Shown: positions 53,989-64,000, numbered from the stretch's first letter. The stretch is DNA of 64,000 bases from Alicyclobacillus sp. SP_1 (GCF_024706985.1 NZ_JAMCCX010000050.1:62001-126000); one strand, 5' to 3'. Numbers and translations are program-made. Notes: generated from the letters alone by a model not told the origin.

Positions 53989-54966
53989 ATGCTGAACATT
54001 GGGGACGTGACCCTGGACAATCCGGCTATTCTGGCACCGATGGCCGGCGTATGCAATCCTGCTTTTCGCATTCTCGCCAAAGAACTCGGCGCAGGGATGG
54101 TCTGCGCAGAAATGGTCAGCGACAAAGCGCTTGTGCATGGAAACGAAAAGAGTCATCGGATGTTGACTGTTTTGCCAGACGAGCATCCTGTATCGCTACA
54201 ACTGGTAGGGTATGATAAGGAATCCATGGTCCAAGCTGCGGAAATGGTTGGAGAGACGAACGCAGATATTATCGACATTAATATGGGATGTCCAGTGCTG
54301 AAAATATATAAAAATGGCTCGGGGGCTGCGCTTGCGCGCAATCCGGACTATGCCGCTTCGATTGTGCGAGAAGTTGTGGCGAGAGTCGATAAGCCGGTGA
54401 CCGTCAAGTTTCGCAAGGGTTGGGATGATGATCATGTCAATGCTGTGGAAGTTGCCAAAGCCGTCGTGGATGCGGGTGCAGAAGCGGTGACGGTGCATGG
54501 TCGTACGGCTTTACAATTGTATAGCGGAGTGGCCGATTGGTCCATTATTCGCGAGGTCAAAGCGGCTGTTTCAGTCCCGGTGATTGGGAATGGTGATGTT
54601 GCCTCTCCGGCAGACGCCCTGCGGATGATGGAGGAGACGGGCTGTGATGGGGTGATGATTGGTCGCGGAGCCTTGGGATATCCGTGGGTTTTCCGGGAAG
54701 TCGCGGAATTTTTGAAAACAGGACAATTGCTGGAAGGCCCAGGAGCGGATGAACGTGTTCAGGTGGCCATTCGCCATCTACATCTGTTGGTAGAGTTAAA
54801 AGGTGAAGTTATCGGTGTGAAGGAAATGCGCAAGCATGCCGCTTGGTATCTAAAGGGCCTACGCGGCAGTGCAGAGTGGAAGCCAAGAATCAATGAGCAG
54901 ACGACGTTACGGGGTATGGAGAGTACCTTGCAACAGTTTCTCTCAGAATTCGAGGCTGTCGTTTGA
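53989..54966 (+). CDS. dusB: tRNA-dihydrouridine synthase
   Basis: This 325-residue FMN enzyme reduces uridine in the tRNA D-loop. ILAPMAGVCNPAFR, INMGCPVLKI with the catalytic Cys, TVHGRTALQLYSGVADW and MIGRGALGYPWVF are conserved DusB/Dus1 features. Start ATG 53989 follows GAGGAG by 9 bases. Upstream in-frame ATGs (53932, 53950) have no such site. Confidence 0.95.
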   Translation: MLNIGDVTLDNPAILAPMAGVCNPAFRILAKELGAGMVCAEMVSDKALVHGNEKSHRMLTVLPDEHPVSLQLVGYDKESMVQAAEMVGETNADIIDINMGCPVLKIYKNGSGAALARNPDYAASIVREVVARVDKPVTVKFRKGWDDDHVNAVEVAKAVVDAGAEAVTVHGRTALQLYSGVADWSIIREVKAAVSVPVIGNGDVASPADALRMMEETGCDGVMIGRGALGYPWVFREVAEFLKTGQLLEGPGADERVQVAIRHLHLLVELKGEVIGVKEMRKHAAWYLKGLRGSAEWKPRINEQTTLRGMESTLQQFLSEFEAVV

Positions 54967-55313
54967 CTGTGGCGAAACGTTCAGCGGGTGGTTTGCGCCA
55001 CCTGTAGAGCCGCTCTGCGGTTATGGGACGGCACTCTGCGGACGACCCGCGACCCGAAGCGCAACGCTTGTGGGTTGTGAGTATGGCCGAATGAGTCTCT
55101 TGACACAAAGTTAGTGGTAGCCAGATGGCAGTATGCCATCCGGCTCTATCTGCATTTCTGTAACTTTTGACCTGACTGTATGGCTGCTAAAAGGTTGCTT
55201 CCAAAAGGTTGCTTCCAAAAGGTTGCTTCCAAAAGGTTGCTTCCAAAAGGTTGCTTCCAAAAGGTTGTTTCCAAAAGGTTGTTTCCAAAAGGTCCTATAA
55301 GGTCATGCGACAG
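54967..55313. other. Intergenic stretch with hairpin and repeats
   Basis: Besides the 14-bp tandem repeat, the stretch has an 11-position hairpin with one mismatch (55119-55129 with 55135-55145, AGCCAGATGGC/GCCATCCGGCT) that may end the dusB transcript. No gene is supported. Confidence 0.5.
55189..55286. repeat. 14-bp tandem repeat, seven copies
   Basis: AAAAGGTTGCTTCC repeats seven times without spacers from 55189 to 55286. Copies 1-5 are identical, while copies 6 and 7 carry GTTTCC instead of GCTTCC. A partial AAAAGGT follows. It lies between dusB and the MFS gene end. Confidence 0.95.
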
Positions 55314-56534
55314 TCAGTCGATGCTTTGACCTATCGTCTCACGCCCCAGTATCAAGACAACAAGGAAACCGACCAGTGTGACTGCAAAGAAGAGACCAAA
55401 AATGATGGGAAAACCTACGCTGTGGGCAATCATCAATCCCGTGACAAATGGGGCCACAATGGCACCAATGCGGCCAAAACCAGCGGCCCATCCCATCCCT
55501 GATGCTCTCGCTTGCACGGGGAATTGTTCGACGGTAAAGACGTATGTGGACGCGAATGCAGCGAGCATGAAGAAAGACAATAGCAGTCCAAAAATTAGCA
55601 ATGAAGCGGTCGAGTGCGCAAAACCAAAACCGAGAGCCGAGCCAGCAGCGAGGAGCATAGACGGAACCAGCGTCCACTTCCGCCCAATCTTTTCCACGAG
55701 CCAAGCTGCTACTAGATAGCCCGGCACTTCTGCGAGAGTCATGATTAGAACATATCCAATGGAGTTTACCAAGGAGTATCCGTGCAATGCCATTACGGAC
55801 GGAAGCCAGAGAAACATGCCATAAAATGCGAAATTCATCACAAACCAGAGAACCCAGGTTACGACGGACTGTTTTGCGAGGCCTTTACTCCAGATAAGAC
55901 GGAAGGATTCTCCCATCGACAGGCGCTTCTGAATCGACCGGTATTTTGGTGTCTCTGGCAAACTCCTGCGCAGAACCAACGTGTACAGTGCCGGAATGGC
56001 ACCAATTAAAAAGACAATTCGCCAACCCCAGGTCGGCAAGACGAAGAACGAGATGAGGGCTGCGACAATCGAGCCGAATGCATAAAACATTTCGAGAAAA
56101 ATGGTACGTCTGGCGCGTACTGCCTCTGGCGACATTTCCAGCACATATGTTGTGGCCACCGGCAATTCACCACCGAGACCAAGTCCGACAAAGAAACGTA
56201 GCACGAGAAATACGGCGATACCCATGGCCAGGGCGGACAAGCCTGTTGCAAGACTGTATACCAGAAGCGTGATGAGAAAGATGGATTTGCGGCCGAATCG
56301 GTCCGCGAACGCTCCGGCTAATGCGGAACCGACCGCCATTCCGACAAAGGACATACTGCCGACAATACCAGTCATCGTCGCAGACATGTGCCAGACTCGA
56401 GCCAAGGACACCAACACGTAAGACAGAAGACCGATATCCATAGCGTCAAACAGCAGTCCTAACCCGGAAGCGACGATGACTCTCTGCGCGCTTGGCGCGC
56501 CGCGGCCAACTGCATTGGCTGTGGAGCTTTGCAC
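55314..56534 (-). CDS. MFS transporter, aromatic acid/niacin-type
   Basis: This 406-residue, twelve-helix transporter is of the SV2/NiaP/aromatic-acid:H+ symporter type. GLLFDAMDIGLLSYV is the typical first helix of that group, GAFADRFGRKSIF is the loop 2-3 motif, and LPETPKY is the central-loop motif. The start is GTG 56534 with AAGGAGAGG upstream. The substrate is probably an organic or aromatic acid. Confidence 0.87.
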   Translation of the reverse strand: MQSSTANAVGRGAPSAQRVIVASGLGLLFDAMDIGLLSYVLVSLARVWHMSATMTGIVGSMSFVGMAVGSALAGAFADRFGRKSIFLITLLVYSLATGLSALAMGIAVFLVLRFFVGLGLGGELPVATTYVLEMSPEAVRARRTIFLEMFYAFGSIVAALISFFVLPTWGWRIVFLIGAIPALYTLVLRRSLPETPKYRSIQKRLSMGESFRLIWSKGLAKQSVVTWVLWFVMNFAFYGMFLWLPSVMALHGYSLVNSIGYVLIMTLAEVPGYLVAAWLVEKIGRKWTLVPSMLLAAGSALGFGFAHSTASLLIFGLLLSFFMLAAFASTYVFTVEQFPVQARASGMGWAAGFGRIGAIVAPFVTGLMIAHSVGFPIIFGLFFAVTLVGFLVVLILGRETIGQSID

Positions 56535-56745
56535 GGTGGACCTCTCCTTTTGGTGAGTTTCTCGCGGGCGGGCGATAAATCGCCGAAACCCTTAAAATTG
56601 TGGATAATCCGTCTATATGCCGCCCGGGATGATTCGGTTCCTAAAGTGGAGAGAGGGATTTTGATGAGGGTAACGAATTTTCCCAAGGACAGTCCATGGG
56701 CGGGACAGGTGCGACACACGGTTCGATGAGGAGATGCGAAGAGAA

Positions 56746-59700
56746 ATGGGGAAAGCGGAAATTTGGGTGGGTCCGAGCGGCTCAGAAAAGTCGCAAACGA
56801 TTGCACGAGAGATTCGACAAGCATCACTGCAACAGCCGTTTGGCCCTCCAATATACTGGGTGACACCGGCAAGTATTGCTTTTTCTGTAGAAAAGCGATT
56901 GCTTTCATGGCTTCCCTCAACCATTCGGGTGCAAGTTTTGCCGCTTGAGAGATTTGCAGAACAAATTCTTCTTCAAAGCGGTCAGGTTCTGCCTGAACTT
57001 AATCGGACCGGCAAGCGGTTTCTACTCGGACAAGTCTTCGAAGAAGTTGCTCCGAAACTCTCTGTATTGAAGCGAAAACGGCCATCGGTCTCTTTTTTAG
57101 ACAGTATTCTTGAGGCATTTGAGGAGTTTGCGAACTATGCCGTTCCGGAAGAACAACTGCAGACGATTGTGGAGTCGGCGCCCAGTGTTGCAGAATTGGT
57201 GCGGTTCTTGGACTCTCCGGGAACTTCCGAGGATGTGCGCCGTATGTCGAAAGTGCGCGACTTGGCTCTGCTCTATCTGTCGTACCAATCCAAACTACGC
57301 ATTGCACAGTGGAGAGATGCATCGCAAGTGGTGGCCGATGCCAGTCTGCATCTGAAATCTTCAACCGTGCTCGACAGTGCGACCGTCTATTTCGACGGTT
57401 TCGTGGAGTTGCCGTCGACGGGTTTATTCTTTGTGAAGAGTGTCGCAGAGGCAGCAGCGCGAACGGTGGTCACGGTGCGCGCCAATCGGGATGTTATTCA
57501 GCATCCTGAGTTTCAATTCTGGTGTGGAGAATACCATGCAAAGCGGGTTTCACCCTACTCTGTGGTCGAATGTGTCGAACGAATGCGAACTGAGCGTGCC
57601 GACCTCTATGCCAGCGGACTGAGGTTATTTGCGAATTTAGAACAAATGTTCACAAATGCTACCACTCGATGGTTTTTTCGTTCCGGTACAGAGTGGGACG
57701 CCAGTTGCCGTCCGCAACTGGTAGTGAGCGCAAATCCATTCGATGAAGTGGAAAATGCCGCACGATATATCTTTGCCCTGCACGTTCGTAAACGAGTGCC
57801 GTATGACCAGGTGATGGTCGTGGTGCCGTCTATTGAAGAATATCGTCCACACATCGAAGAACTTTTTCGTGAACTAGACATTCCGATGTATTTGGAGGAA
57901 TTTCCATCTCTGGCTACCCATCCTTTAGCTCGTTTCTTGTTGTCGGTGTTGCGCGTAGTTCGAGACGACTTCTCACTGAATGCCATGAGGTGTCTCGGGC
58001 CATCGCCGTTTCTTCAAATGGCAGACGCCGAGTGGGATGAACTAATACTTTACGCTGAGCGGCATGAATTGTCCGGACGGGTAACGTGGTTGGGAAAAGA
58101 GGCGTGGTCTTATGCTTTGCGGGCGCTGGACACGGATGCCGGGCAGGATGTTCTGGACAGAGCGGTCGCGGAGGACCGGCGTATCGAGCGTGTCCGACAG
58201 AGTCTGGTTGGGCTGTTGTTGCCATTTGTCGAGAGTATGGAGGAAGACTTGTCCATAGAGGTCTTTTCGAATGCTGTCTGGTCTTTATTTGAGTCAGCGC
58301 GTGCACCTGGCATCATGGCGGAATGGATCGTCGATGCGGGTGGGCAAGGCGGACCGCAAAGTGCAAGTCGTCACGAGCAAGCATGGGATAAAATTGTCGC
58401 ATTATTAGATAATCTTTCCCAAATTGGAGCTTCCCAATCCATTTCCCGAGATATCCTCTTTCAAATCGTTGTCGAAGACATTCAGCAGGAGACCGTAGCC
58501 AGCGTTCCTGCAGGGCTTTCTCAAGTGACAGTGACTACGGTCTCGCGAGTTGCAGGGATGCAGTCTGAATTCCTGATGGTCCTCGGTGCAATTGATGGAA
58601 GTCTGCCGAAACACGTGCGGCGCACCGTGCTCTTCGATGAAGACGATCGGGAGTGGTTTTGGAATAATTTATACATTCGAATCGGTCTGTCTGAGGAAGA
58701 GTTGCGGATGGACGAAGAAGAGCATGTTCTGGAGTTGCTGAAAATGCGAGGTTCCCAGGTCATCTTGTCTGTTCCCCGCGTCAGCGGGGACGGGCGCGAG
58801 ACGCGACTATCGACTTTTGTTCAGCGACATCTGTCGACGTGGTCACGCATACCAGAAAAGGCATCCCATGAACTGTCTCAGCGGATGGACGGTGATTTAG
58901 AACTTCAGGATTTTTCAAGTCTATCGGTTTCGGACGGAAAGTTGACGATTACCTCCGCCGTGGCCACGCGTTGGCTCGTACAGTCGCTGCGCGACGTGGT
59001 CGAAATGAAATCTGCACGGTATTTTGCGCCGCTCATGAAAGCCGTTCATACGGACGCTGGTTTTCGCCAACTGGCGTTGCCCTCCTTGCAAGGATTCCTA
59101 CACCGAGTAGAGCGAGAGGCTTTACCGGCCGATTTGGCTGAGAAAATGTATGGAGAAGTACTCAGTACGAGCGTTCATTTGCTAGAAGACTATTACAGTT
59201 GTCCGTACCGTCACTTTTTGCGAAAAGGACTCGCCATTTCTGAGACGTCGCCTGTTTGGCAAGCGAGTCGCGAGCGCGGAATTTTGATGCACGAGACTTT
59301 GGCGACGTTCGCTCGTTACTATATAGAACGGCCCGACCAGTGGTTTCGATTGTCCGAGCCAGAGGCGGTGCGGCAGATGCGGTCTGCACTGGATGAGACG
59401 CTGCTTCAGTCGCGGTTTCAACGCTTTGCGAACTCCCCCACTCGCCGGATGGAAGTAGCGAATACTGCGAGGCTACTGGACTTTATTGCTACAGTACAAG
59501 CAAACCATGCGCAGAACAGCGCCTTTATTCCGTCACTGGTTGAGGTGTCCTTTGGTTTGGAAGGAGACTCGCGTCAACACTTTCCAGCTTGGACGGTAAG
59601 CGATGCAACGGGCCGCGCGGTACGTGTGCGCGGTCGCGTCGACCGCATTGACGTACACTCAAGTCTCCCGATGTTTCGCGTTATCGATTACAAGAGTAGG

Positions 59701-60309
59701 TCGCGGCCTTTGGATTTGACTCGCATGTTTTATGGACTCCAAGTGCAACTTCCTTTGTACGCAAACGCTTTAACAGAACTATCACCCGACTGGGGAGGAC
59801 GTTCTCTGGAGGCCGTGGCGCTTCAATATTTCCCAATATCTCTGTCACCCACGTTAGAATTGGCGCCGCCTACAGAGGCTGAGAGTCGGGCTCTCGTGCG
59901 CAAGCAACTTCGTCCTTCCGGCCTTGTACTCCAGCGTGCATCCGTCGTGGAGGGGCTTGATGCGCGGCTTAGCCAGGGCCAAGAGAGCGACTTGTATGCG
60001 CCGTTCTACAACAAAGACGGCGAGTGGGCCAAGAATGCGCCAGTGGTTTCCAACTCGGATTGGAAGATGATTCAGCGAAAATCGGTCGAACATGTTCAGA
60101 ATTACAGCGATGCCGTTCGCAGTGGTGATATAGCCGTCGCTCCATATCGCTTAAAGAACGGAGAGATGCCCTGCCATACCTGTGACTTTCAAGCAGTGTG
60201 TCATTTTGACATAAAGCACCATGCGCCACTCGCGCGGCGCTTGCAGCCAGTGACGAAAAATCAGTTTTATTCGCGAACAGAGTTTTCAGAGCGGGAGGTG
60301 ACGGAATGA
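56746..60309 (+). CDS. addB: ATP-dependent helicase/nuclease subunit B (AddB)
   Basis: This 1187-residue subunit of the AddAB complex processes double-strand breaks for RecA and reads Chi. It has an N-terminal degenerate Walker A (VGPSGSEKSQT), an inactivated helicase-like core, and a RecB-type nuclease domain with GRVDRID and FRVIDYKS (catalytic DxK). Four iron-sulfur cysteines are present, one in YYSCPYRHF (about 819) and three in PCHTCDFQAVCHF near the C terminus. ATG 56746 is chosen; ATG 56734 abuts the GAGGAG ribosome site. It overlaps addA by ATGA. Confidence 0.93.
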   Translation: MGKAEIWVGPSGSEKSQTIAREIRQASLQQPFGPPIYWVTPASIAFSVEKRLLSWLPSTIRVQVLPLERFAEQILLQSGQVLPELNRTGKRFLLGQVFEEVAPKLSVLKRKRPSVSFLDSILEAFEEFANYAVPEEQLQTIVESAPSVAELVRFLDSPGTSEDVRRMSKVRDLALLYLSYQSKLRIAQWRDASQVVADASLHLKSSTVLDSATVYFDGFVELPSTGLFFVKSVAEAAARTVVTVRANRDVIQHPEFQFWCGEYHAKRVSPYSVVECVERMRTERADLYASGLRLFANLEQMFTNATTRWFFRSGTEWDASCRPQLVVSANPFDEVENAARYIFALHVRKRVPYDQVMVVVPSIEEYRPHIEELFRELDIPMYLEEFPSLATHPLARFLLSVLRVVRDDFSLNAMRCLGPSPFLQMADAEWDELILYAERHELSGRVTWLGKEAWSYALRALDTDAGQDVLDRAVAEDRRIERVRQSLVGLLLPFVESMEEDLSIEVFSNAVWSLFESARAPGIMAEWIVDAGGQGGPQSASRHEQAWDKIVALLDNLSQIGASQSISRDILFQIVVEDIQQETVASVPAGLSQVTVTTVSRVAGMQSEFLMVLGAIDGSLPKHVRRTVLFDEDDREWFWNNLYIRIGLSEEELRMDEEEHVLELLKMRGSQVILSVPRVSGDGRETRLSTFVQRHLSTWSRIPEKASHELSQRMDGDLELQDFSSLSVSDGKLTITSAVATRWLVQSLRDVVEMKSARYFAPLMKAVHTDAGFRQLALPSLQGFLHRVEREALPADLAEKMYGEVLSTSVHLLEDYYSCPYRHFLRKGLAISETSPVWQASRERGILMHETLATFARYYIERPDQWFRLSEPEAVRQMRSALDETLLQSRFQRFANSPTRRMEVANTARLLDFIATVQANHAQNSAFIPSLVEVSFGLEGDSRQHFPAWTVSDATGRAVRVRGRVDRIDVHSSLPMFRVIDYKSRSRPLDLTRMFYGLQVQLPLYANALTELSPDWGGRSLEAVALQYFPISLSPTLELAPPTEAESRALVRKQLRPSGLVLQRASVVEGLDARLSQGQESDLYAPFYNKDGEWAKNAPVVSNSDWKMIQRKSVEHVQNYSDAVRSGDIAVAPYRLKNGEMPCHTCDFQAVCHFDIKHHAPLARRLQPVTKNQFYSRTEFSEREVTE

Positions 60310-63300
60310 GGAGCTATCGACCCACACATTATTCGGAGACGCAGCGCATGGCCATGGATACGTGTGGCATGGACGTACTCGTGTCGGCAGGAGCGGGGTC
60401 AGGAAAGACATCGGTATTGGTCGAGCGAGTCGTGACGTGCTTGTTTCGTGAGATACCGGTCGACATCGACCGGATGCTTATTGTCACGTTCACGGAGGCC
60501 GCTGCGGCCGAAATGAGAGAGCGCATTCTCACGCGCCTGACGGAAGTTCGGAGCATGGCCTGGGCGGCTTCCGATGAAGAGGCGCTGCGACGCGTAGACA
60601 GAGTTTTTAGCTTGTTTGACCGCGCCCAGATTTCCACTCTACACGCCTTTTGCATGGATGTTGTACGTAGGCATTTTCTCTTTCTCGGCCTCAATCCCGA
60701 CCTGCGCCTGATGGACGACGCAGAGCAGTCTGCCATGCGCCGACACGTGGCGGCCCAAACGGTGGCGGCTGCTTTTGATGATGACCAAACCGCGCTGATG
60801 CTGGTTGCCGACGCGCTTCATGTGCGTTCGGAGGACATCGGTGACCTACTTCTGCGGCTCGATGAATTTGCTGGTAGCCAGCCCAATCCTACCGCCTGGC
60901 TGCAGTCGGCAGCCAGTACGTTTGGAGCGGCGGATCGTCTCTCCAGTGAACCATGGTATGCGGACTTTCTCCACTTTATAGAAGACCGAGTGTCGTTTGT
61001 CCGGCAGCTTTTCGACGAAGCGCTCCATCTCGCGGCACAGAACTCACTGTTAGACCCTTATCATCGGTCGCTTGCGCAGGGATGCACACTTCTGGAGGAC
61101 GTCTTCACTGCGCTGTCCGAGGGTAATCTCCCGAAAATGGTTGCAGCGATTCATCGCGTTGTGGCAGAGAAAGGTAGGCCTGTGGTACGCGGTGAAGTGG
61201 AAGGAAAGGCGGAAGTTCAGCGGCTTCGAACGGAGGCCTATCACGAGCTTACCGATTTAAATTTAATTTTATCTCGCGGAGAACTCGCTCTACATGCCGA
61301 TGTCCTCGAATTACGACGGCCAGTTCAAACTGTGTTGAATCTTGTTCAAAGCTTTCGGGACTCGTTTCAGGATATGAAAAAGTCGCGTTCGCTGCTCGAT
61401 TTTTCAGATTTGGAGCACTTTGCCCATCGTGTTCTCAGCGACGCTAGTACCGGAGAGGCAGAGCGGCTGCGAGCGCGGTTTGAAGAGATTTTTGTGGACG
61501 AGTATCAGGACACCAGTCCGATTCAGGCGACGCTGCTCAATTCTTTCCGGCGTCCGCAGGGAAATTTGTTTCTCGTCGGAGATGTCAAACAGAGCATTTA
61601 TCGTTTTCGCATGGCCGAACCGACTTTGTTTTTGAATGCTTACGAAACCTTGGGAGTCACTCGTCCAGGGACAGTTATTCCATTGTCAGACAATTATCGC
61701 AGTCGGCGAGAGGTCGTCGATTGCATCAATTGGCTGTTTGAATACCTGTTTCAATACGAGACGGTCGGCTACGTCTACGATGAGCGCGCCAAGATGAACG
61801 TCAGCGCTCCTTATCAGACTGGTCAAGGCTCCGTCCAGTTGCACCTCTTAGACGGCAGGATGGAGGAGGTAGATGCGGTCGATCCGCCATTGATAGAGAC
61901 CTACGAGGATATGACTTCGTTTGAGAGGGAAGCCAATTGGCTGGCAGACCGTGTCTTCGAAGCCCTCGGTCATGGAGAACAGCCTCCTTTGCAGGTTTGG
62001 GACAAAGCCATCAAGTCCATGCGCGATGCTAAGCCTTCCGACATCGTCATTTTGTTGCGGTCGATGCAGGGCAAAGCAGATGTGGTTCTGGAGGCTCTGC
62101 GTGCCCGCGGTATTGCCGCAGAAGCAAAAACATCGGGCGGTTTTTACCAATCTCTTGAGATTCGTTGGTGCTTTTCACTGATGGGTGTTCTTTCAAATCC
62201 CCGGCGAGACCTCGACTTCGTCACGCTCATGCGGTCTCCTTTGGGTGGGTTTACAGATGTACAAATCGCGACTCTCCGCACCTTCGCTAAAGGCCCATTC
62301 ATTGAGGTGCTGCGGAAAGTGGTGCGGTCGGCGGTGCGTTCGGACAAACTTTCAGAGGATGGGGCATCCCTACATCCATCCCTTGGCAATCCCGATGCAC
62401 TGCGCTCATTCGCCACGTTTCTGGAGCGGTTGGAGCGCTGGCGAGTTATGGCCCGCGAACGTACTGCAGGCGAGACATTGCGACAGATATTTGCGGAGAT
62501 GCAATATCTCGACTACGTGACGGCCATGCCCGGTGGTACGCTTCGACGAGCCAACGTGAGACGCTTGCTGGAGCGGGCAGATGCCTTGGATTCGTCAGAC
62601 AAAGGGGGGCTAGTCGCTTTTTTACTGACGGAGGAAGCACTCATGGAGTCGGCTACTCTGATTGGAGAGGCGAGAGATGTGGGAGATGAGAATGCCCCCG
62701 TTCGTGTGATGTCTGTGCATGCGAGTAAGGGATTGGAGTTTCCCATCGTCTATTTGCCGGACCTCGGACGGGCCTTTCGGCGTGAAGGCTCCAAACAGAA
62801 CATTCTCATTCATCGTGAGCTCGGAATGGGGCCGAATTTTTCCAATCCGCAACACAACCAACGCTGGCGGACGGCGATAGCCTTAGCTATTGCGACTCGC
62901 GAAGATGCCGACGCCTTGGCGGAAGAGGCGCGCATTTTGTATGTTGCGATGACGCGGGCGAAAGAGCATCTGATTATGAGCGGATCGTCCAGAGATTGGC
63001 AGCGCATTGCGGCGCGCCAGCTGGCAGGCACCTCGGTTTCAGGAGGAATGACGGGGACGCTTTTTCGGAGCAGTCGGTCCATGATGGATTGGCTGCTCCG
63101 GGCGTTGTCTTCAACGAAAGAGGGATTTGCTTGGTTGGAGCGCGTGGCGGACGGGTGCAGTGAGGGGCAAGTTGCCGTTCGAGCCATGGATGTGTCCTTG
63201 TGGCTCATGAAAGATATCGCCAACGCGGTGCCCGCCCGGGACATGGCGGCGGATTCGTCCGACGCCAAGGCTGAGTGGGTAGTTTCAGATATTCCGCAAT

Positions 63301-64000
63301 TTCTCGAACGCATGTCGCAGCGCATTGAGGATAGTCAAGGACGAAATCAGCTATCATTAGAGATTTTTCGACCGCTATCGAGGCCATCGATTCCGGCCAA
63401 AGTCTCTGCAACAGAACTTCGGCGCTTGTGGGTCGCTGCCAAAACGCCCGGCACCGCCGTGAAAAATGCGGAAGATGCCAAGGAATTTCAACCGAGCCAG
63501 AGAGCTACGGAACGTCTGCTGACGATACCAGCGTTTGTGGACAGTGGCCAAATGGCAGGCAAGCAACGGGGTAGCGTGATGCACCGGATTTTTCAGCATT
63601 TGCCACTCAGTGTGGAACCTACGCAGGATAGTGTGACCGACGCTCTGTGGCAACTCTGTGAAGCGGGTCAAGTTCGCCGAGACGATCTCTCGAAAGTCGA
63701 CACGGAACTTTTGATAGGATGGTTAACATCCGACTTGGCAAGCAGAGTTCGCAGTGCCCGTCGCATTTGGCGGGAACAGCCCTTCTTTTCGCGACTGATG
63801 GTTCCCCACGATGCTGTGCAGAGTGACCGTACAGACGTGCGAATGGACAACCACTCGCGATTTGTCACGTTGCAAGGTGTCATAGACGTACTTGCAGAAG
63901 AGGAACGTGGCTTTTTAGTGGTCGATTTTAAGACGGATGCGGTGTACAACTCAGATGTGAAGAAGCTTACTCAGGAGTATGAGGCTCAGATTGCAGCGTA
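60306..64000 (+). CDS. addA: ATP-dependent helicase/nuclease subunit A (AddA), truncated by window end
   Basis: About 1231 residues are present, with no stop before the window ends. Helicase motifs: SAGAGSGKTSVL (Walker A, about 28-39), VDEYQDTSP (about 397), DNYRSRREV, MSVHASKGLEFP (about 802) and MTRAKEHL (about 882). The C-terminal RecB-like nuclease shows VVDFKTD near 1205. Spot checks at several motifs stay in one frame (start 60306). AddA is the active 3'-5' helicase and one of the two nucleases of the AddAB repair enzyme. Confidence 0.93.
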   Translation, partial: MRSYRPTHYSETQRMAMDTCGMDVLVSAGAGSGKTSVLVERVVTCLFREIPVDIDRMLIVTFTEAAAAEMRERILTRLTEVRSMAWAASDEEALRRVDRVFSLFDRAQISTLHAFCMDVVRRHFLFLGLNPDLRLMDDAEQSAMRRHVAAQTVAAAFDDDQTALMLVADALHVRSEDIGDLLLRLDEFAGSQPNPTAWLQSAASTFGAADRLSSEPWYADFLHFIEDRVSFVRQLFDEALHLAAQNSLLDPYHRSLAQGCTLLEDVFTALSEGNLPKMVAAIHRVVAEKGRPVVRGEVEGKAEVQRLRTEAYHELTDLNLILSRGELALHADVLELRRPVQTVLNLVQSFRDSFQDMKKSRSLLDFSDLEHFAHRVLSDASTGEAERLRARFEEIFVDEYQDTSPIQATLLNSFRRPQGNLFLVGDVKQSIYRFRMAEPTLFLNAYETLGVTRPGTVIPLSDNYRSRREVVDCINWLFEYLFQYETVGYVYDERAKMNVSAPYQTGQGSVQLHLLDGRMEEVDAVDPPLIETYEDMTSFEREANWLADRVFEALGHGEQPPLQVWDKAIKSMRDAKPSDIVILLRSMQGKADVVLEALRARGIAAEAKTSGGFYQSLEIRWCFSLMGVLSNPRRDLDFVTLMRSPLGGFTDVQIATLRTFAKGPFIEVLRKVVRSAVRSDKLSEDGASLHPSLGNPDALRSFATFLERLERWRVMARERTAGETLRQIFAEMQYLDYVTAMPGGTLRRANVRRLLERADALDSSDKGGLVAFLLTEEALMESATLIGEARDVGDENAPVRVMSVHASKGLEFPIVYLPDLGRAFRREGSKQNILIHRELGMGPNFSNPQHNQRWRTAIALAIATREDADALAEEARILYVAMTRAKEHLIMSGSSRDWQRIAARQLAGTSVSGGMTGTLFRSSRSMMDWLLRALSSTKEGFAWLERVADGCSEGQVAVRAMDVSLWLMKDIANAVPARDMAADSSDAKAEWVVSDIPQFLERMSQRIEDSQGRNQLSLEIFRPLSRPSIPAKVSATELRRLWVAAKTPGTAVKNAEDAKEFQPSQRATERLLTIPAFVDSGQMAGKQRGSVMHRIFQHLPLSVEPTQDSVTDALWQLCEAGQVRRDDLSKVDTELLIGWLTSDLASRVRSARRIWREQPFFSRLMVPHDAVQSDRTDVRMDNHSRFVTLQGVIDVLAEEERGFLVVDFKTDAVYNSDVKKLTQEYEAQIAA

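Overview
The window (roughly half G+C) reads like a chromosome segment of an acid-adapted member of the Bacilli, most likely Alicyclobacillaceae (Alicyclobacillus or a relative such as Acidibacillus/Sulfoacidibacillus). This placement is inference. It rests on the recJ-apt-relA-dtd order, the Gram-positive coproporphyrin-dependent haem genes with HemQ, a bacilliredoxin, a CYP102 (P450-BM3-type) fusion with a TetR partner, AddAB instead of RecBCD, a sedolisin-family (S53) acid protease, and an aa3-type oxidase flanked by cupredoxins as in acidophilic iron or sulfur oxidisers. No rRNA, prophage, insertion sequence or CRISPR array was seen.

Layout. 1-4.3 kb: recJ tail, apt, rel, dtd and an MBL hydrolase. 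4.40-4.50 kb: a tRNA with anticodon UCA and the long 6/7-bp arms of tRNA-Sec (selC), directly followed by an O-antigen-ligase-like gene and a family-2 glycosyltransferase. 7.3-9.5 kb: copper P-type ATPase. 9.7-10.8 kb: small membrane and YhcN/YlaJ lipoprotein genes. 10.9-15.5 kb (minus strand): sulfocyanin-like lipoprotein, cupredoxin, and oxidase subunits II, I and III-like. 15.7-21 kb: quinone-reductase-like MDR, two MFS exporters, a YvyF-like protein, a structured non-coding stretch and a NYN protein. 21-31 kb: DedA, an Lgt variant, a frameshifted GAF-GGDEF gene, a CPA2 antiporter, TSUP, GNAT, and a MoxR-DUF58-DUF4129-like cluster. 31-36 kb: MGMT, membrane-anchored S53 peptidase, nitronate monooxygenase-like protein, NlpC/P60 hydrolase. 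36-40.4 kb: CYP102 and its divergent TetR with three palindromic operators. 40.4-42.7 kb: two-component pair with a cysteine-rich GAF sensor. 42.8-48.3 kb: translationally coupled minus-strand cassettes (SDR + QueA-like; hemE-hemH-hemY). 48.4-55 kb: BrxA, glycerate kinase-hemQ, FAH family, DtxR/MntR, DacF, TM2, DusB. 55.3-64 kb: MFS transporter and addB-addA, with addA cut by the window end.

How genes work together. HemE, HemH (CpfC) and HemY (CgoX) make coproporphyrinogen III, coproporphyrin III and coproheme, and HemQ 2 kb away on the other strand finishes haem b. Haem feeds the oxidase (as haem a) and the P450. The oxidase keeps all metal ligands but lacks the residues that normally define both proton-entry channels, and its sulfocyanin-like partner has lost its copper ligands. 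These two points, together with selC and the QueA-like/SDR couple, are the most unusual content. Short tandem repeats (14, 18 and 19 bp units) recur between genes.
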